From positions 248,001-312,000 of the forward strand of contig NZ_JACIHE010000003.1 in assembly GCF_014198245.1 (NCBI RefSeq): 64,000 bases of DNA, written 5' to 3'. The notes under the pieces were generated by a model. It had not been told where the DNA came from. It saw only the letters and a list, made by a program, of their open reading frames with translations, and did not search any database. Of the stretch, positions 44,385 through 53,650 are shown piece by piece (position 1 is the stretch's first letter; each line of letters begins with the position of its first letter). The DNA is from Bradyrhizobium sp. cir1. GTDB lineage: Bacteria > Pseudomonadota > Alphaproteobacteria > Rhizobiales > Xanthobacteraceae. Position numbers and translations under genes: made by a program.

Positions 44385-45326
44385 CTACACCAGCTTTGCG
44401 CCGAGCTGCCGGAACACGGCCTCGCAGGTCATGAGGTCGAGATGACCGCCGCCGGCGTTCTTGAAAAACGTGATGTCTGACGGTGACGTTCGCCCCTGCA
44501 CGCGGCCGCCAGCGAGGTCGTAGAGGTCGCCGAGGACATCCGCCTCGCTGATCGCACCGCTTGCGATCGGCTGCAGGATGTCGCCGACGCCATGGAAGGC
44601 GGATTCCCGCCGGTCCACGAAGACGCGCGAGCGCTTGGCGGCCTCGTCGTCAGCCTCGCGGGTTTGCGGCGTGTAGCCGCCGACGAGGTCCAGATGCGTG
44701 CCCGGCCGCAAATTGCGGCCCTTGATCAACGGCTGATGCGCGCGGGTGCAGGTGGTGATGATGTCGGCCTCGCGCGTCGCGGCGTCGAGGTCCGTGACCG
44801 TCTCCGCCTTCACGCCGTCGGCCGCCAGGCGCCTGGCGAGATCATCTGCCCGGTCCGGGCTTCGATTCCAGACCAGCACGCGTTGCAGCGACGTCCGCAC
44901 GGTGCGATGGCCCCGGATCAGCCACTCGGACATCTCGCCGGCGCCGACGCAAAGAAGGGTCTCGGGATTGGGCGGGGCGAGCAGTTTCGTGCCCAGCGCG
45001 GAGTCCGCCGCGGTGCGCCAGTGCGTGATTTCGGTGCCGTCCATCGCCGCCAGCGGCCGCCCATTGGTGCCGTCGAACAGCACGCACACGGCCTGTACCG
45101 CCGGCATCTTGCCTTCGGCCAGATTGGCCGGAAAGCTGGTGAACATCTTGCTGGCCATGTAACGGCCGGGATCGACCGCGCTGCGGATGACGTATTGCCC
45201 TTTCTCGTCGCCAAGGAAGGCGTCAAGAACCTCCATCTTCGGCCGGCGATGCGCTTCCTCCAGGACTGCGATGAGGATCGGAAACGTCAGAACTTTCGTG
45301 ACTTCGGTATCGGAGACAAAGTGCAA
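44385..45326 (-). CDS. Ornithine cyclodeaminase/mu-crystallin family protein
   Basis: A 313-residue NAD(P)-binding protein. It has the family features YMASKMFTSFPANLAEGK, LAAMDGTEITHWRTAADSALG, the nucleotide loop LLCVGAGEMSEWL, and VWNRSPDRADDLARRL. Members include ornithine cyclodeaminase, alanine dehydrogenase of archaeal type and ketimine reductases, so the exact reaction cannot be fixed. It is a single gene; no amino-acid operon is attached. Confidence 0.85.
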   Translation of the reverse strand: MHFVSDTEVTKVLTFPILIAVLEEAHRRPKMEVLDAFLGDEKGQYVIRSAVDPGRYMASKMFTSFPANLAEGKMPAVQAVCVLFDGTNGRPLAAMDGTEITHWRTAADSALGTKLLAPPNPETLLCVGAGEMSEWLIRGHRTVRTSLQRVLVWNRSPDRADDLARRLAADGVKAETVTDLDAATREADIITTCTRAHQPLIKGRNLRPGTHLDLVGGYTPQTREADDEAAKRSRVFVDRRESAFHGVGDILQPIASGAISEADVLGDLYDLAGGRVQGRTSPSDITFFKNAGGGHLDLMTCEAVFRQLGAKLV

Positions 45327-45488
45327 GGCAAAATCCTCATGGCGATCGGCACTTGCCCATAAACCCGCCCGTTGGGTTCCGCAACGAATCTTCGGTCAGA
45401 ACTGCCCGGTCTTGATCCGCGTCAAAATCTCCTTCCCCCGTCCGGCCTAAATGGGATTAGAGTGCTGCCGGGGGGCGCAGGAGGTCCC

Positions 45489-45701
45489 ATGTCTACTTTT
45501 GTCGTCAAGTTCATGAAGGACGTGCTTGGCGAGTACGGCCGGCAATGCGAGGTCTGTCAGGGCACGCTCGAGATCGACGCCGCCGACGAGGACGAGGCTA
45601 GGGAACAGGCGAAGGCGAGGTTCTGCAAGGACCAGGCGTTGCATCACTGGTCGCTGCATGCCGACCGCATTCATGTGAGACCGGCCGACTTTCCGTCATG
45701 A
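45489..45701 (+). CDS. Small conserved protein, unknown function
   Basis: A 70-residue protein with an excellent ribosome site (AGGAGGTCCC before ATG 45489). It has three Cys, two of them in CEVCQGTLEIDA, a helical acidic stretch AADEDEAREQAKARFCKD and HHWSLHADRI. The CXXC could bind a metal, but only one such pair is present. No named family recognised. Convergent with the GNAT gene, 3 bases apart. Confidence 0.65.
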   Translation: MSTFVVKFMKDVLGEYGRQCEVCQGTLEIDAADEDEAREQAKARFCKDQALHHWSLHADRIHVRPADFPS

Positions 45702-45704
45702 GGT

Positions 45705-46277
45705 CTACCGGCCCGGCACCGTGACCGGGGGCGCCGTCGTTCCCGCGCCGAGCGACCGCTGCACCATGACAGTGTCGGACCAGCGGCCGTGGCGATAGGC
45801 GACGCCGCCGAGCAGGCCGGCGCGCGCGAAGCCGAACTTCTCGTGCAGCGCCAGCGAGGGCGCATTGTCGGCGTCGATATAGCCTATCATCTGGCGAAAG
45901 CCGGCCGCCGCGCAGGCATCGATCAATTCCTGGAGCAGAAGCCGTCCGACCCCGCGGCCGAGATGCGCGTGGTGGACGTAGATCGAATGCTTGGCCGTAT
46001 AGCGATAGGCCGGGCGCTTGCGGAACAGGACGGCATAGGCATAGCCGACGACCTCGCCGCGATAGGTCGCGACCAGATGCGGCAGGCGGGTCTGTTTCAG
46101 ATTCTTGCGGCGGTCGCGCAAGTCATCAGGCTCCGGCGCACCGGTTCCCTCGACATCGCGCGGCACGCCATTGCGGACGTGATGGCGGTAGATCGCCAGC
46201 ATCGCCTCGACATCGCTCTCGCGTGACGGCCTGACCAGGACGGGTTCGTCACTCGCGCGCGCGGCTGTTTCGTTCAT
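45705..46277 (-). CDS. GNAT-family N-acetyltransferase (phosphinothricin acetyltransferase-like)
   Basis: A 190-residue acetyl-CoA-dependent transferase. Motifs are VRPSRESDVEAMLAIYRHHV, the central GYAYAVLFRKRPAYRYTAKHSIYVHHAHLGRGVGRLLLQEL (acetyl-CoA loop GRGVGR) and DADNAPSLALHEKFGF. The pattern matches the PAT/YncA branch, which acetylates amino-acid-like amines. It starts 6-12 bases after the decarboxylase stop; GTG 46283 is the alternative start. Co-expression with the decarboxylase suggests an amine or amino acid as substrate. Confidence 0.87.
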   Translation of the reverse strand: MNETAARASDEPVLVRPSRESDVEAMLAIYRHHVRNGVPRDVEGTGAPEPDDLRDRRKNLKQTRLPHLVATYRGEVVGYAYAVLFRKRPAYRYTAKHSIYVHHAHLGRGVGRLLLQELIDACAAAGFRQMIGYIDADNAPSLALHEKFGFARAGLLGGVAYRHGRWSDTVMVQRSLGAGTTAPPVTVPGR

Positions 46278-46283
46278 CGGCAC

Positions 46284-48641
46284 CTACTCGGCAACGACGT
46301 AAGTGTAGAGCCCGATGCGCCCCTGAGCATCGATCTCCTTGTAGACGCCCTGGATCTCGACGTCGAAGCCCGGGAAGGTGTTGAAGCAGGTCTCGAACAT
46401 CTTGAGATAATCCACCATCGGCTTGGCCCGTTCCGTCAGCCGCTCGCCGGGCACGATGGTGGCGATGCCGGGCGGATAGACCACGAAGGGCGTGGTGGCG
46501 ATGCGGCCCGCGATCGCCTCGATCGGAAGGTAGTCGACGTCGTTGCGGAACAGATAGCGCGCGGCATCGCGGGGCGACATCGCGATCTCGGGCATGTGCT
46601 CGGGCGTGAACTGCCGGGCCTGGAGCGCGCTGACGTCGGCGGCGCGGAAGAAGCGGTGCATGTCGCCGCAGAGGTCGCGCAGGCGCACACCGGCATAGCG
46701 CGTCTGCCGCCGCTGATAAAATTCCGGGATCGCGTCGGCCAGCAGCGCATTGTCGTCATGCAGCCTCTTGAACGCGACGAGGCCGGAGATCAGCGTGCCG
46801 GCCTTGCTTGCCTCGACGCCGGGGGTGAGCAGGAAGAGCAGGGAGTTGAGGTCGTTCTTCTCAGCGACGATGCGGTTCTCGCGCAGATATTGCGCGACGA
46901 CCGGCGCGGGAATGCCGTGCTCGGCATAGGCGCCGGTGGCGCGGTCGAATCCGGGCGTGAGCAAGGTCAGCTTGTTCGGATCGGTCATGGCAAAGCCTTC
47001 CGCGAGATCGGGAAAGCCGTGCCAGTTGGTATCAGGAGAGAGCTGCCACAGCGCGGGATTGGTCGCGAGCTCGTCGGTGGAGAGGGTCTCCCAGGCGACG
47101 TTATGCGCCGTGCCGGGGCGGCTGACATCGGCAATGGCGACGCGATCGGGAACGAAGGGCTCGAAGAACCAGCGGCGATCCGGATTTTGCTCCTTCTCCT
47201 CGAACTCCCGGCGCATCGCACGGACCTTCTTGCGCAGCTCGATGCCAAGGCGGATCGTGTCGTCCCACAGCACTTCGCCGGAGCGGCCCTTCATCATCTG
47301 CGCGCCGACGTCGAGCGAGGCGAACAGCGGGTAGAAGGGCGAGGTCGAGGCGTGCTGCATGAAGCTTTCGTTGAAGCGGCGGTGCTCGACGCGCCGCTTC
47401 TGGCCGCGGATGTGGCGGTCCTTGATGTGGATCTGGGAGGCCTGCGAAAAGCTCGCGAGCTGCTTGTGGGTCGACTGTGTCGCGATGATGCCCGGGGCTT
47501 CCGGAGAGAGATTGGCAAGTCCCATGGCGAAGCGGCCGGCATAGAGCGGGTGGAATTTCATGAAGCCGGCCCAGGCCTCGTCGAACAGGATGTAGTCGCA
47601 GAGATGGCCGATGCGCTTGATGATCATCTCGGCACTGTGGATCGAGCCGTCATAGGTGCACTGCTCGACCACGGCGACGCGGAACGGCCGCTCCTGGCGC
47701 CAGGCGTCGCGGTCCTTCACGAGGGGATGGTTTCGGATCGCCTCGCGCAGAGCTCTTTCGTCCATCATGTCCCAGCGCATCGGCCCGATCAGGCCCCAGG
47801 CGTTGCGGACGGTCGGGACATAGACCGGGATGCCGCCATTGATCATCAGCGCGCCGTGATGGGCGGCCTTGTGGTTGTTGCGGTCGAACAGCACGAGATC
47901 GCCGTCGGTGACGAGGGCGCCGAGCGCGACCTTGTTCGAGGTCGAGGTGCCGTTGAGCACGAAATAGGTCTTTTCCGCGCCGAAGATCGCCGCTGCTTCC
48001 TTCTGCGCCTTCAGCGCCGGGCCCTCATGGGTGAGGAGGTCGCCGAGGTCGAGCACGGAATTGTCGAGATCGTCGCGGAACACGGATTCGCCGAGGTGCT
48101 CGACGAACACGCGCCCGATCGGGCTGCGATTGTAGAACACGCCGCCATTGTGACCCGGGCAGGTCCAGAGCTGGTTGCCTTCCTCGGCATAGTCGACGAG
48201 GGCGCCGAAGAACGGCGTCTTCAGCGTCTCGGCATATTGCTTGAGACGGCTGATCAGGTTCTTGGCGATGAAGGGCGGCGTCTCCTCGGACAGGAAGACA
48301 TAGCCGTCGATGAAGTCGAGCACCTCGACCGGCAGGTCCTCGAACCGCTTGCGCCGGATCAGGAGGATGATCGGGAAGTCGAGGCCGCGCCGGCGCATCA
48401 AATTGATCAGCGCCGAGGTCTTGCCCTCCAGCCCCTTCTTGCCCCAGTCCACCACCATGCAGCCGATCGCGGCATCGGTCTGCACCGCCATCTCGGCGTC
48501 CTCCAGCTTGCGAGCCCGGACCACCTCGAAGCCGGAGCGCTGGATCTCCTCGATGATCTGATTGAAGCGGACGCCCTCGAGGTCGTCGGCGTCGAACATG
48601 GGTGCTGCGAACAGGAAGTTGAAGCGCTTGAAATAGTCCAT
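46284..48641 (-). CDS. Orn/Lys/Arg decarboxylase (PLP-dependent, fold-type I)
   Basis: A 785-residue enzyme. The N-terminal ~130 residues form the receiver-like wing domain; the PLP domain includes CPGHNGGVFYNRSPIG, VLNGTSTSNK, FDEAWAGFMKFHP and the cofactor Lys in QSTHKQLASFSQ; the C-terminal domain ends in a YKEI...YTYVV stretch. The length fits inducible arginine/lysine/ornithine decarboxylases. The substrate cannot be decided. ATG 48641 is chosen at the domain start. It sits upstream of the GNAT gene; a pair of amine synthesis and acetylation is plausible. Confidence 0.9.
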   Translation of the reverse strand: MDYFKRFNFLFAAPMFDADDLEGVRFNQIIEEIQRSGFEVVRARKLEDAEMAVQTDAAIGCMVVDWGKKGLEGKTSALINLMRRRGLDFPIILLIRRKRFEDLPVEVLDFIDGYVFLSEETPPFIAKNLISRLKQYAETLKTPFFGALVDYAEEGNQLWTCPGHNGGVFYNRSPIGRVFVEHLGESVFRDDLDNSVLDLGDLLTHEGPALKAQKEAAAIFGAEKTYFVLNGTSTSNKVALGALVTDGDLVLFDRNNHKAAHHGALMINGGIPVYVPTVRNAWGLIGPMRWDMMDERALREAIRNHPLVKDRDAWRQERPFRVAVVEQCTYDGSIHSAEMIIKRIGHLCDYILFDEAWAGFMKFHPLYAGRFAMGLANLSPEAPGIIATQSTHKQLASFSQASQIHIKDRHIRGQKRRVEHRRFNESFMQHASTSPFYPLFASLDVGAQMMKGRSGEVLWDDTIRLGIELRKKVRAMRREFEEKEQNPDRRWFFEPFVPDRVAIADVSRPGTAHNVAWETLSTDELATNPALWQLSPDTNWHGFPDLAEGFAMTDPNKLTLLTPGFDRATGAYAEHGIPAPVVAQYLRENRIVAEKNDLNSLLFLLTPGVEASKAGTLISGLVAFKRLHDDNALLADAIPEFYQRRQTRYAGVRLRDLCGDMHRFFRAADVSALQARQFTPEHMPEIAMSPRDAARYLFRNDVDYLPIEAIAGRIATTPFVVYPPGIATIVPGERLTERAKPMVDYLKMFETCFNTFPGFDVEIQGVYKEIDAQGRIGLYTYVVAE

Positions 48642-48746
48642 GGTGCGTCCCGAATGTGCCAGGGACACAGCTCTCGGCACATTCGATGACAGTTGGATGA
48701 CAGTAAGGCCCGATCGCCTCCGCGCATTCGCGAAGGGAGAGGGCGG

Positions 48747-49226
48747 TTACCGCTTCGCTTCGCCGAACACCACGGTCGGCACCGCGCGGTTGACCACCTC
48801 GCGCAGCGCGAAGCTCGATTGCACCCGCGCGACGCGCGGCAGGCGCGACAGCTCGGTGCGGTGAATGCGCTCGAAATCCTGGATGTCGCGGGCGAGCACG
48901 ATCAGGATGTAATCGTCGGTGCCCGACATCAGGAAGCAGCGCACGACGGAGGGGCACTTCCCCACTTCCGCCTCGAACGCCTTCAGCGCCTCGTCGCTCT
49001 GGCTCTCCAGCGCGATGCGCACCAGCACGGTCGTGGTGAGGCCGAACTGCGTCAGGTCGAGCGCGGCCTGGTAGGCCTGGATGTAGCCGTCGTCCTCCAG
49101 CGCCTTCTGCCGCCGCGCCAGCGCGGTACTCGACAGCCCGACCTTGTTGGCGAGCTCGGTGTGGCTGGCCCGCGCGTTGGTCGTGAGTTCCGCGAGGATG
49201 GCGAGGTCTTTCCGGTCCAGGGCCAA
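48747..49226 (-). CDS. Lrp/AsnC-family transcriptional regulator
   Basis: A 159-residue protein from TTG 49226 (LALDRKDLAILAELTTNAR); GTG 49304 would give 185 residues but the extra N-terminus is unlike the family. The helix-turn-helix is ASHTELANKVGLSSTALARRQKALEDDGYI, and the RAM effector domain includes KCPSVVRCFLMSGTDDYILIV. It is divergent from alanine dehydrogenase, the standard place for an Lrp-type activator of ald. The effector is probably L-alanine or another amino acid. Confidence 0.88.
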   Translation of the reverse strand: MALDRKDLAILAELTTNARASHTELANKVGLSSTALARRQKALEDDGYIQAYQAALDLTQFGLTTTVLVRIALESQSDEALKAFEAEVGKCPSVVRCFLMSGTDDYILIVLARDIQDFERIHRTELSRLPRVARVQSSFALREVVNRAVPTVVFGEAKR

Positions 49227-49369
49227 AGTTTTGTTTCCAGCGTGAAAGGATGTTTGCGCGCCGGAAACCGGCGCGGCCGCAGCCAAACTACCGGATATTT
49301 GCACGAAACCAAACCGGCCCTCTCGCTACGATCAACAATGGAATCAATTTGTTGGCGAAGGAGCGGAAG

Positions 49370-50485
49370 ATGCACGTCGGTGTTCCCAGTGAGATCAAGG
49401 TGCAGGAATATCGCGTCGGGCTGACGCCGGGCGCGGTCCGTGAATATGTCGCCGCCGGGCACCAGGTGACGGTCGAGACCGGCGCCGGCAGCGGCATTGG
49501 CGCGTCCGACGAGGTCTATCGGCGGGCAGGGGCTGCGATCGCCGACAGCGCCCGCGATATCTTCGCCAAATCCGACATGATCGTGAAGGTGAAGGAGCCG
49601 CAGCGAAGCGAATGGGCTCAGCTCCGTGAAAGCCAGATCCTGTTTACTTACCTCCATCTTGCGCCGGATCCCGAACAGGCCAAGGGCCTGCTCGCCTCCG
49701 GCTGCACCGCGATCGCCTATGAAACCGTCACCGACGCGGCCGGCCACCTCCCCCTGCTCGCGCCGATGAGCGAAGTCGCCGGCCGCCTCGCCATCGAGGC
49801 AGCCGGCGCTGCGCTCAAGCGGTCGGCCGGCGGCCGTGGTCTGTTGCTTGGCGGCGTTCCCGGCGTGCAGCCGGCGCGCGTCGTGGTGCTCGGCGGCGGC
49901 GTGGTGGGAACGCAGGCCGCGCGCATGGCCGCGGGCCTTGGCGCCGAGGTCACCGTGATCGATCGCTCCATACCCCGGCTTCGGCAGCTCGATGATCTCT
50001 TTATGGGACGCGTGCGGACGCGCTTTTCGACGATCGAGTCGGTCGAGGAGGAGGTGTTCGCCGCCGACGTCGTGATCGGCGCGGTGCTGGTGCCGGGCGC
50101 TAGTGCGCCGAAGCTGGTCACGCGCGCGATGCTCAAATCGATGCGCCCCGGCGCGGTGCTGGTCGATGTCGCAATCGACCAGGGCGGCTGCTTCGAGACC
50201 TCGCACCCGACCACGCACGCGGAGCCGACCTACGAGGTCGACGGCGTCGTGCATTACTGCGTCGCTAACATGCCGGGCGCGGTGCCGGTGACCTCGAGCC
50301 AGGCGCTGAACAATGCGACGCTGCCGTTTGGTCTGATGCTCGCAAACAAGGGCTTTGCCGCCGTGCTGGAGAACCCGCATCTGCGCAACGGGCTGAACGT
50401 CCATCGCGGCCGTATCACCAACAAGGCGGTGGCGGAGAGTCTGGGGCTGGAGTTTGCTCCGGTGGGGAGCGGACTGGCGGCGTAG
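49370..50485 (+). CDS. ald: Alanine dehydrogenase
   Basis: A 371-residue NAD-dependent enzyme interconverting L-alanine and pyruvate plus ammonia. The start is MHVGVPSEIKVQEYRVGLTP, with KVKEPQ (catalytic Lys region), TYLHLAPD, the Rossmann motif VVVLGGGVVGTQAARMA, and HYCVANMPGAVPVTSSQAL near the end. AAGGAG precedes ATG 49370. Lrp-type regulator divergent. The role is alanine use or ammonia handling. Confidence 0.95.
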   Translation: MHVGVPSEIKVQEYRVGLTPGAVREYVAAGHQVTVETGAGSGIGASDEVYRRAGAAIADSARDIFAKSDMIVKVKEPQRSEWAQLRESQILFTYLHLAPDPEQAKGLLASGCTAIAYETVTDAAGHLPLLAPMSEVAGRLAIEAAGAALKRSAGGRGLLLGGVPGVQPARVVVLGGGVVGTQAARMAAGLGAEVTVIDRSIPRLRQLDDLFMGRVRTRFSTIESVEEEVFAADVVIGAVLVPGASAPKLVTRAMLKSMRPGAVLVDVAIDQGGCFETSHPTTHAEPTYEVDGVVHYCVANMPGAVPVTSSQALNNATLPFGLMLANKGFAAVLENPHLRNGLNVHRGRITNKAVAESLGLEFAPVGSGLAA

Positions 50486-50525
50486 GGCGCGGTCTATGCT
50501 CGCTCGCGCGAAGCGGTGCTTTCTT

Positions 50526-50552
50526 CCTTCTCCCCTTGCTTGCGGGAGAAGG
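50526..50552. repeat. Short hairpin related to the CTCTCCCCG repeats; gap 50486-50797
   Basis: CCTTCTCCC and GGGAGAAGG pair around a short loop just after ald. It looks like a decayed or short relative of the composite repeat. The rest of the 312-base gap shows no gene I can support. Confidence 0.45.
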
Positions 50553-50797
50553 TGGCGCGATCAGCGTGGCGCGATTAACCGATCACGACCTAAGGCCAAT
50601 GACGCAATCCGGCGGCGTTATCTGGCCCTGTAGCCCGCACCGCCAGTGTCCAAATAGGCCGGAAGAAGAAAACTATTGCCGCGGCATCGTCGGGAGGAAG
50701 GAGTTTCCCCTTACGAGGGTAAAAATGCCAATCGCTTCCATTGCTGTTTGAGGCCGAAACGACGACATTTCTGCCAGAAATTGATGGATCGGCAGCT

Positions 50798-51016
50798 ATG
50801 GAACGCACCGCATTTGAGCCCTTTGGCGAGCAGCTGGTGTCCGCAACGGACGCCCAGCCGAAATCGCGCGCCTCAAAGCTCCTGCTGCGGGCCGGCACGA
50901 CGCTGTTCTGGTCGCTGGTGGCGGGCATCGTGCTCGCGCGTGCGGCCTTCTTCGAGCCGGGCATCTATGACGGCTTCAGCCGCGTCGCCTCGCTGGCGAA
51001 AAGCCTGATCTTCTGA
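50798..51016 (+). CDS. Small single-pass membrane protein
   Basis: A 72-residue protein: soluble acidic start MERTAFEPFGEQL, then a hydrophobic segment LFWSLVAGIVLARAAFF (~36-52), and a short tail. No family recognised. Start chosen at ATG 50798; an in-frame extension to 50741 lacks a ribosome site. It precedes the YeiH gene by 110 bases. Confidence 0.55.
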   Translation: MERTAFEPFGEQLVSATDAQPKSRASKLLLRAGTTLFWSLVAGIVLARAAFFEPGIYDGFSRVASLAKSLIF

Positions 51017-51126
51017 GCCGTTTATTCCGGGCTGAGGATAGAACTTCCCTCGGCCCTGATATGTCGAAAACATATTTCCCAATCGGGGCGCGCTGCGTAT
51101 AAATCCTTCTCCTCCGGGAGAGATTT

Positions 51127-52185
51127 GTGTCGCAGAATCAAGCATCCAGCCCGGCCGATTCCAAGCCGGCCACCGCCGTCAGCCGCATTGCGGCGCTGAT
51201 TCCGGGCATTCTCCTCTGCATTCTCGTTGCCGGTGTGTCGGCCCTGCTGGAACGGGCGGAACTGGGCGTGTTCCAGCATCCCTATATCGAGGCGCTGGTA
51301 ATGGCGATCCTGCTCGGCATGGCCGTGCGCAGCTTCTGGAAGCCGGCCCCGCGCTGGCAGGCCGGCATCGCCTTCAGCGCCAAGCAGCTGCTCGAAGTCG
51401 CGGTGATGCTGCTCGGGGCCTCCATCAGCTTCGCCGCGATCGCGGCTTCAGGCATTGCGCTGCTCGCCTCCGTTGCCGCGGTCGTTGTGGTCGCGCTCTG
51501 CGTCTCCTTCGGCCTCAGCCGGCTGCTCGGCCTGCCGACACGGCTGTCGATCCTGATCGCCTGCGGCAACTCGATCTGCGGCAATTCCGCGATCGCCGCC
51601 GTGGCGCCGATCATCGGCGCCACCAACGACGAGATTGCGTCCTCGATCTCCTTCACCGCGATCCTCGGCGTGATGATGGTACTGGGCCTGCCGCTGCTGA
51701 TCCCGTTGCTGCAGCTGTCCGCCACACAATACGGCATCCTCGCCGGTCTCACCGTTTACGCGGTGCCACAGGTGCTTGCGGCGACCGTCCCGGCAGGCCT
51801 CGTCTCGACGCAGATCGGCACGCTGGTGAAGCTGATGCGCGTCTTGATGCTGGGGCCGGTCGTCGTCAGCCTGTCGCTGGTCGCCTCGCGCTGGCAGGCC
51901 GATGCCAAGAAGACCAGCGTCGGTTTCTTCCGCCTGGTCCCCTGGTTCATTCTCGGCTTCCTTGCGCTCGCGACCCTGCGGTCGCTCGAGATCGTGCCGG
52001 CCACGGTGGTTGGCCCGGTGACGAAGATCACGAGCTTTCTCACGGTGGTGTCGATGGCAGCGCTGGGCCTTGGCGTCGATGTGCGCGTGCTCGCCAATGT
52101 CGGCGGCCGGGTGACGGCAGCCGTGACGCTGTCGCTGATGCTGCTGCTCGGCATCAGCATCGCGCTGGTGCACTGGTTCAAGTGA
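51127..52185 (+). CDS. YeiH/UPF0324-family putative sulfate exporter
   Basis: A 352-residue inner-membrane protein with about 10-11 segments. Conserved family motifs are ILLGMAVRSFWKPAPRWQAGIAFSAKQLLEVAVMLLGA, GNSICGNSAIAAVAPIIGA and YAVPQVLAA. Members are proposed to export sulfate or related anions. GTG 51127 has GGGAGAG upstream. It is a single gene; no sulfonate-degradation enzymes are adjacent, although a sulfopyruvate-type decarboxylase lies 9 kb away. Confidence 0.88.
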   Translation: MSQNQASSPADSKPATAVSRIAALIPGILLCILVAGVSALLERAELGVFQHPYIEALVMAILLGMAVRSFWKPAPRWQAGIAFSAKQLLEVAVMLLGASISFAAIAASGIALLASVAAVVVVALCVSFGLSRLLGLPTRLSILIACGNSICGNSAIAAVAPIIGATNDEIASSISFTAILGVMMVLGLPLLIPLLQLSATQYGILAGLTVYAVPQVLAATVPAGLVSTQIGTLVKLMRVLMLGPVVVSLSLVASRWQADAKKTSVGFFRLVPWFILGFLALATLRSLEIVPATVVGPVTKITSFLTVVSMAALGLGVDVRVLANVGGRVTAAVTLSLMLLLGISIALVHWFK

Positions 52186-52282
52186 GGGACGCGCTCTCTG
52201 GACTTCCCCCGCCAGACGTTTATTGGTTTTCGCCAATGTGATCGGCTGCGGCTGATCCCTGGAAACAGCGAGGACGCCGGCC

Positions 52283-53455
52283 ATGACGACACTGTCCGTT
52301 AAAGACCTTCTCCCCGAGGATGGAGCGAAGGGAACGCTGGTCGGCCGAGTCTGGCTGCCGCAGGTGAACGGTCCGGCCGTTGTCGCCGTGCGCGGCGACG
52401 GCGTGTTCGACGTCACCGCGAAATTCCCGACCATCAGCGCGCTGTGCGAGGAGGACAATCCCGCCAAGGCGCTGGCTGCAACCAAGGGCGAGCGCATCGG
52501 CGATCTCGAAGCCATTGTCGCCAACACCGCGCCCGACGGTCGTGATCCCAAGAAGCCGTGGTTGCTCGCGCCCGTCGATCTCCAGACGCTGAAAGCCGCC
52601 GGCGTCACCTTCGCAATCTCGATGCTGGAGCGCGTCATCGAGGAACGGGCCAAGGGCAATCCGGCCTCGGCCGAAGCGATCCGCAAAGAGGTGACGCGGC
52701 TGATCGGCGACGATTTGTCAAAGCTCAAGCCGGGCTCGGACCAGGCGATGCACCTGAAGCAGGTGCTGATCGACCAGAACGCCTGGAGCCAGTATCTCGA
52801 GGTCGGCATCGGCCCGGACGCCGAGGTCTTCACCAAGGCGCCGACCATGTCCTCGGTCGGCACCGGCATGGATGCCGGCCTGCATCCGAAATCGACCTGG
52901 AACAATCCCGAGCCCGAGCTCGTGCTGTTCGTCTCGAGCCGCGGCAAGATCGTCGGCGGCGCGCTGGGCAACGACGTCAACCTGCGCGACTTCGAGGGCC
53001 GTTCGGCGCTGCTGCTGTCGAAGGCCAAGGACAACAACGCATCCTGCGCGATCGGTCCGCTGCTGCGGCTGTTCGACGACAGCTTCACGCTCGACGATGC
53101 GCGCAAGCTGGACATCAGCCTGAACGTGACGGGCACGGACGGCTTCGTCCTCGACGGCCATTCCTCGATCAGCAAGATCAGCCGCGATCCGACCGATCTC
53201 GTGGCGCAGACGATCGGCAAGATCCATCAATACCCCGATGGCTTCGTTCTCTTCCTCGGCACCATGTTCGCCCCCGTGAAGGATCGCGACGCGCCGGGAC
53301 AGGGGTTCACCCACAAGCGCGACGACATCGTCACCATCTCGGCGCCCCAGCTCGGCAAGCTCGTCAACCGCATGCGCGCCAGCGACGAGTGCGAGCCCTG
53401 GACGTTCGGCATCGGCGCGCTGATGAAGAATCTGGCGCAGCGGAAGCTGATTTAG
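52283..53455 (+). CDS. FAH-family 2-keto-3-deoxy-sugar-acid dehydratase candidate
   Basis: A 390-residue fumarylacetoacetate-hydrolase-family protein. The FAH fold is seen in FTKAPTMSSVGTGMDAGLHP, NNPEPELVLFVSSRGKIVGGALGNDVNLRDFEGRS (metal-binding Glu residues) and KDNNASCAIGPLLRLF. The length and long N-terminal domain match XylX/KdaD-type dehydratases of non-phosphorylative pentose pathways rather than short FAH hydrolases. It stands just before sugar-transport and sugar-oxidation genes, which supports a sugar-acid role. Confidence 0.8.
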   Translation: MTTLSVKDLLPEDGAKGTLVGRVWLPQVNGPAVVAVRGDGVFDVTAKFPTISALCEEDNPAKALAATKGERIGDLEAIVANTAPDGRDPKKPWLLAPVDLQTLKAAGVTFAISMLERVIEERAKGNPASAEAIRKEVTRLIGDDLSKLKPGSDQAMHLKQVLIDQNAWSQYLEVGIGPDAEVFTKAPTMSSVGTGMDAGLHPKSTWNNPEPELVLFVSSRGKIVGGALGNDVNLRDFEGRSALLLSKAKDNNASCAIGPLLRLFDDSFTLDDARKLDISLNVTGTDGFVLDGHSSISKISRDPTDLVAQTIGKIHQYPDGFVLFLGTMFAPVKDRDAPGQGFTHKRDDIVTISAPQLGKLVNRMRASDECEPWTFGIGALMKNLAQRKLI

Positions 53456-53463
53456 CTTCTTCG

Positions 53464-53537
53464 CCTCTCCCCGCTCGCGGGGAGAGGCCGGAGTTTGCGA
53501 AGGCAAATTCCGGGTGAGGGGGACTCTCCACGAGACG
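53464..53537. repeat. Composite CTCTCCCCG repeat, half copy
   Basis: CCTCTCCCCG/CGGGGAGAGG and then CGGAGTTTGC/GCAAATTCCG hairpins are followed by the GGGTGAGGGGGACTCTCC linker; the second half of the element is absent. It begins 8 bases after the FAH-family gene. Confidence 0.75.
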
Positions 53538-53571
53538 CCTTGCCCGATATACGCAGAACTCTCTCCACGCC

Positions 53572-53650
53572 GTCATTGCGAGCGCAGCGAAGCAATCCAG
53601 AGTCCCTCCGCGGAAAGATCTCTGGATTGCTTCGCTGCGCTCGCAATGAC
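53572..53650. repeat. Palindromic intergenic repeat (27-bp arms), copy 2
   Basis: Arms 53574-53600 and 53622-53648 are perfect reverse complements and extend by GT/AC at the ends. Compared with the copy at 539-615, one stem pair is changed on both arms (G-C to C-G), and the ~20-base loop is inverted with a single mismatch. Confidence 0.85.

Noticed and set aside
49330..49360. FNR-like string TTGATTCCATTG before ald
   Set aside because: Only one half matches; the other half lacks the TCAA/GCAA core. An Lrp site is possible here but I cannot define one.
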